A stretch of DNA of 64,000 bases, taken from JAAYRQ01 sp035647235 (GTDB lineage Bacteria; Bacillota; Syntrophomonadia; Syntrophomonadales; Syntrophomonadaceae). Numbering within the stretch: the first letter of the stretch is position 1; every line of letters starts with the position of its first letter. Location: NCBI GenBank assembly GCA_964514235.1, contig CAZEPV010000008.1, positions 19,074-83,073 on the forward strand, read 5' to 3'. The notes under the pieces are model-generated. The model ran no database searches, was not told the origin of the DNA, and was given only the letters and a program-made list of their open reading frames with translations. Made by a program: the position numbers and the translations under genes. This document shows, in pieces, positions 61,309-64,000 of this stretch.

Positions 61309-63930
61309 ATGAAATATTATTATGAATTTGTTAAGCCAGAGGAAAACCTACCAGTTAGTGCAACCCTTTATGAAGTGTACGAAAATGAATTACACTGGCA
61401 TAAATATATGGAAGTAGTTATGGTGCTTTCTGGAAGTGTCAAAAAAAGAATAGGCGCTGAGGAATTTCTTTTAAAAACAGGTGATGTGGCCTTTGTCAAT
61501 AGTAATGAAATACATAACACATCTACTACGGATGAACCTAACCTCTTATTAGCCATGCAAATTAATCCAGACTTTTTCAAGACCATGTATCCCAGTTTTT
61601 TGGATTTTTATTTTGACTGTAACGAATTTTTATTAAGAAACCCTAATATAGGGATGATTAAGCGGACAAGAAAAAAACTGGCCCAAATAGCTTGGGAAAT
61701 GGTTAACCGTAATATAGGCTATAGATCGAAGATAGGCAGCATACTATATTCCCTAACTGGCGAAATATTCTCAGTGAGCCCCTTTTATGCAAAAGACGAT
61801 AGGGATATCAGTTCAGATGATGATTTAACTCGCTTACAACGTATTATAGAATATATTGATGAGAATTTGCATAGGAGAATTACTCTAAAAGAAATCGCTG
61901 ATATGGAACATTTGAACTATCACTATATTTCACACTTTATAAAAAGGAAATTAGGTATTTCATTTCAGCAATACCTAATTCAGACTAGAATGAGTAAAGC
62001 ATTATATCTGTTATTTTATAGTGAAAAAACTACACTGGAAATAGCTAATCAATTAGGTTATAAAAGCTTAGCTGCTTTTAATAAGGTTTTTAGGGATGAG
62101 TATGGCACATCTCCCTCTGAATATCATGAAGCTTATTTAAAAAAATATTCCTATAAATTGCAGGATGATCGTTTATCTTTTAGGAAGCAAGCTGGAATAA
62201 ACATATTTTATAATACAGATAACAATTTCCCCAAATCTAGTCGCACTTATTTTGATGTGGACAGAACAAATGCCTTAGAATTATTGTTTGCTTATTTAGA
62301 CCAAGAAATTGAGGAAGACGGGCTTAGCAAATATGCCAATTCGTTAGAAACAGAAGCAACAATCATTAATGTTGATATTCTAAAGGATGGACAGGAATTA
62401 AAACCTTACTGGCAAAAGTTAATTACTGCCACTCGGGCAGCCGAAGGATTAAGACAGGAATGGCAGGAGCAGCTAAAGGAATTGCAAAAAGGAATTGGTT
62501 TTGAATACATTAGATTTCATGGGTTACTTTCGGATGATATGATGGTTTACCGAACTAGTCCTAGGGGGGAAGTTAGCTATAACTGGATCTATGTAGATGA
62601 TGTTTTTGATAAATTATTAGCCCAGGGCATAAAACCTTTTGTTGAATTAAGCTTTATGCCCGAAGCTTTAAAAAGCAATAACCATACTGCTTATTGGTGG
62701 AGGGCTAATGTGTCACCACCTAGTGACATCAGTAAATGGCAAGATTTAATCCGAGCTTTGATTAAACACCTAATAAACCGCTATGGTCTACAAGAAGTGG
62801 AATCTTGGTATTTCGAGGTCTGGAATGAACCAGAATTACAAAATGTTTATTGGACGGGGACCAAGGAAGAATATTTTGCATTTTATAAAGATACGGCATC
62901 GGTTATAAAAGAAATATCACCCCAGCTTAAAGTAGGGGGGCCTTCTATTACGCATCAAGCTATGAAGGATGGGACCTGGCTAGAAGATTTCCTAAATTAT
63001 TGTAAAGATGAACAAGTAGCTATAGACTTTATATCACTCCATATCTATCCCGAAAGATATCCAGAAGTAGAGACAGAAAGTGAAATTGCCAAGCAGCTAT
63101 TAGGTGGGGATATGCCATTTGTGGAGAAAATGCAATTTTATATGAGTATGCCTCGGGTTTATCATGGCCCCGATATTACTTATGAAAGTCTAATTGAGGC
63201 TAGGGAAAAGATTACTAGAACATTAGGGTATTTACCAGAATTGTGTATAACCGAATGGAATGCCTCAGCTAGCCCTAGAAACCTAATTCACGATACCGCT
63301 TTTGTAGCAACTTATATTGTTCATAATGTAGTCAAATGTATCGGTTTAGTAGATATGCTGGGCTATTGGACCTTTACCGACATTAATGAGGAAATACCCT
63401 TAGGGGTATCCCATTTTCACGGGAATTATGGTCTGATAAACAAAGATGGTATTAAAAAGGCAGGGTATTTTGCCTATTATTTATTAGCCAAACTTGGTGA
63501 TAGATTATTAACCCAAGATGAAAATTATATAGTTACTAAAAATGAAAGTGGGATACAGATTCTAGCCTATAACTTCACTTATTTTAATGATTTATTCATC
63601 TCGGGGGATATTTCCCTACTCAAACAGACCGACAGGTACAAAATCTATGCCCAAAAACTGCCCCAACATATGAAAATTAATCTTACTGGTTTAGAAGGCG
63701 ATTATAAGGTAACTCGCTACCAACTCAACCGCAAAAATGGTTCGGCTTATGATAAATGGATACAAATGGGGGCAATAGAAGAAATGACCGCCGAAGAAAT
63801 CAATTATCTAAAAAACGATAGCCACCCCAAATTATTCAGGGAAAACATAACTATAACTGGTGAATATTATACAGACATACTTCTACCAGTACATGGAATA
63901 GAATTGCTGGAAATTAAAAAAGTTTATTAG
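61309..63930 (+). CDS. AraC-type regulator fused to a glycoside hydrolase family 39-like domain
   Basis: Protein of 873 residues without a signal peptide. An AraC-type cupin domain (about 1-105; ELHWHKYMEVVMVLSG) is followed by a double helix-turn-helix (about 180-275; LKEIADMEHLNYHYISHFIK, GYKSLAAFNKVFRDEYGTSP). Then comes a GH39-like domain (about 320-790) with acid/base Glu near 507 in FEVWNEPE and nucleophile Glu near 650 in CITEWNAS. A C-terminal beta domain ends the protein. GH39 enzymes cleave beta-xylosides or iduronides. One polypeptide may bind a sugar, regulate DNA and hydrolyse a glycoside. Stop is followed by 70 featureless bases to the window end. Confidence 0.9.
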   Translation: MKYYYEFVKPEENLPVSATLYEVYENELHWHKYMEVVMVLSGSVKKRIGAEEFLLKTGDVAFVNSNEIHNTSTTDEPNLLLAMQINPDFFKTMYPSFLDFYFDCNEFLLRNPNIGMIKRTRKKLAQIAWEMVNRNIGYRSKIGSILYSLTGEIFSVSPFYAKDDRDISSDDDLTRLQRIIEYIDENLHRRITLKEIADMEHLNYHYISHFIKRKLGISFQQYLIQTRMSKALYLLFYSEKTTLEIANQLGYKSLAAFNKVFRDEYGTSPSEYHEAYLKKYSYKLQDDRLSFRKQAGINIFYNTDNNFPKSSRTYFDVDRTNALELLFAYLDQEIEEDGLSKYANSLETEATIINVDILKDGQELKPYWQKLITATRAAEGLRQEWQEQLKELQKGIGFEYIRFHGLLSDDMMVYRTSPRGEVSYNWIYVDDVFDKLLAQGIKPFVELSFMPEALKSNNHTAYWWRANVSPPSDISKWQDLIRALIKHLINRYGLQEVESWYFEVWNEPELQNVYWTGTKEEYFAFYKDTASVIKEISPQLKVGGPSITHQAMKDGTWLEDFLNYCKDEQVAIDFISLHIYPERYPEVETESEIAKQLLGGDMPFVEKMQFYMSMPRVYHGPDITYESLIEAREKITRTLGYLPELCITEWNASASPRNLIHDTAFVATYIVHNVVKCIGLVDMLGYWTFTDINEEIPLGVSHFHGNYGLINKDGIKKAGYFAYYLLAKLGDRLLTQDENYIVTKNESGIQILAYNFTYFNDLFISGDISLLKQTDRYKIYAQKLPQHMKINLTGLEGDYKVTRYQLNRKNGSAYDKWIQMGAIEEMTAEEINYLKNDSHPKLFRENITITGEYYTDILLPVHGIELLEIKKVY

Positions 63931-64000
63931 GGATGGGGCTACCCGATAAATGTTGGGATATGGGAGAATTTAATTAGTGAACATAAATAACCTAATCCAA

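Noticed and set aside
1..64000. tRNA, rRNA, insertion sequences, prophage or integron sites
   Set aside because: Intergenic stretches were scanned for T-loop motifs, transposase or integrase frames and flanking repeats; none were found.

Overview
The window comes from an anaerobic, low-G+C Bacillota (Clostridia type), most like a syntrophic butyrate or fatty-acid oxidiser of the Syntrophomonas kind. The evidence is a set of short-chain beta-oxidation genes, an Etf:quinone oxidoreductase-like membrane FeS protein (EMO type), a butyryl/4-hydroxybutyryl-type CoA-transferase, pyruvate formate-lyase, surface proteins with copper-amine-oxidase-like stalk domains, and frequent TTG/GTG starts with strong Shine-Dalgarno sites. 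The genus is an inference from gene content. No rRNA or tRNA gene, CRISPR array, prophage or insertion sequence was seen.

Layout. 1-5.2 kb: plus-strand beta-oxidation cluster (partial crotonase, crotonase-like protein without the usual glutamates, 3-hydroxybutyryl-CoA dehydrogenase, acyl-CoA dehydrogenase, thiolase, MaoC hydratase), closed by a strong terminator. 5.4-14.9 kb: L,D-transpeptidase, full-length MgtE, hybrid histidine kinase, CopZ-like protein, orphan CheW, then acpS-nnrD-CBS-alr-ndoAI-ndoA. 15-23.7 kb: molybdopterin oxidoreductase with an Rrf2 regulator, C26 amidotransferase, amidohydrolase, GH18 surface protein and two zinc-ribbon membrane proteins. 23.8-26 kb (minus): CoA-transferase and a canonical crotonase. 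26.1-29.7 kb: an M-box Mg2+ riboswitch ahead of an MgtE lacking its N domain, a stalk/solute-binding fusion and a membrane protein. 29.7-34.6 kb: uracil-DNA glycosylase, tsaE-tsaB-rimI-tsaD for tRNA t6A, a DnaA-box cluster, lgt and 5-formyl-THF cyclo-ligase. 34.6-38.6 kb (minus): thioesterase, pflA, pflB and a membrane protein. 38.7-43 kb: ABC-F protein, HflX and an LCP-family protein. A 7-bp tandem repeat then fills the gap to a convergent GGDEF-EAL gene. 46.5-47.6 kb (minus): DUF502 protein and NUDIX hydrolase. 48.0-57.9 kb: nuoABCDHIJKLMN. 58.1-58.8 kb: AbrB-PIN toxin-antitoxin pair. 59-61.1 kb: EMO-like FeS oxidoreductase. 61.3-63.9 kb: AraC-GH39 fusion.

How it fits together (inference). 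Acyl-CoA dehydrogenase would pass electrons through an EtfAB encoded elsewhere to the EMO-like protein and the menaquinone pool. The 11-subunit complex I has no NADH-oxidising module, so it links the quinone pool to an unknown low-potential partner, probably ferredoxin, in whichever direction the ion gradient allows. The CoA-transferase activates the acid with acetyl-CoA, and thiolase yields acetyl-CoA. Pyruvate formate-lyase makes acetyl-CoA and formate. The most unusual features are the combination of an NADH-module-less complex I (with a long C-terminal tail on NuoI) and the EMO-like protein, the 23-copy heptamer tract with a G-quadruplex motif, the DnaA-box cluster between tsaD and lgt, and two domain fusions (stalk-SBP and AraC-GH39).
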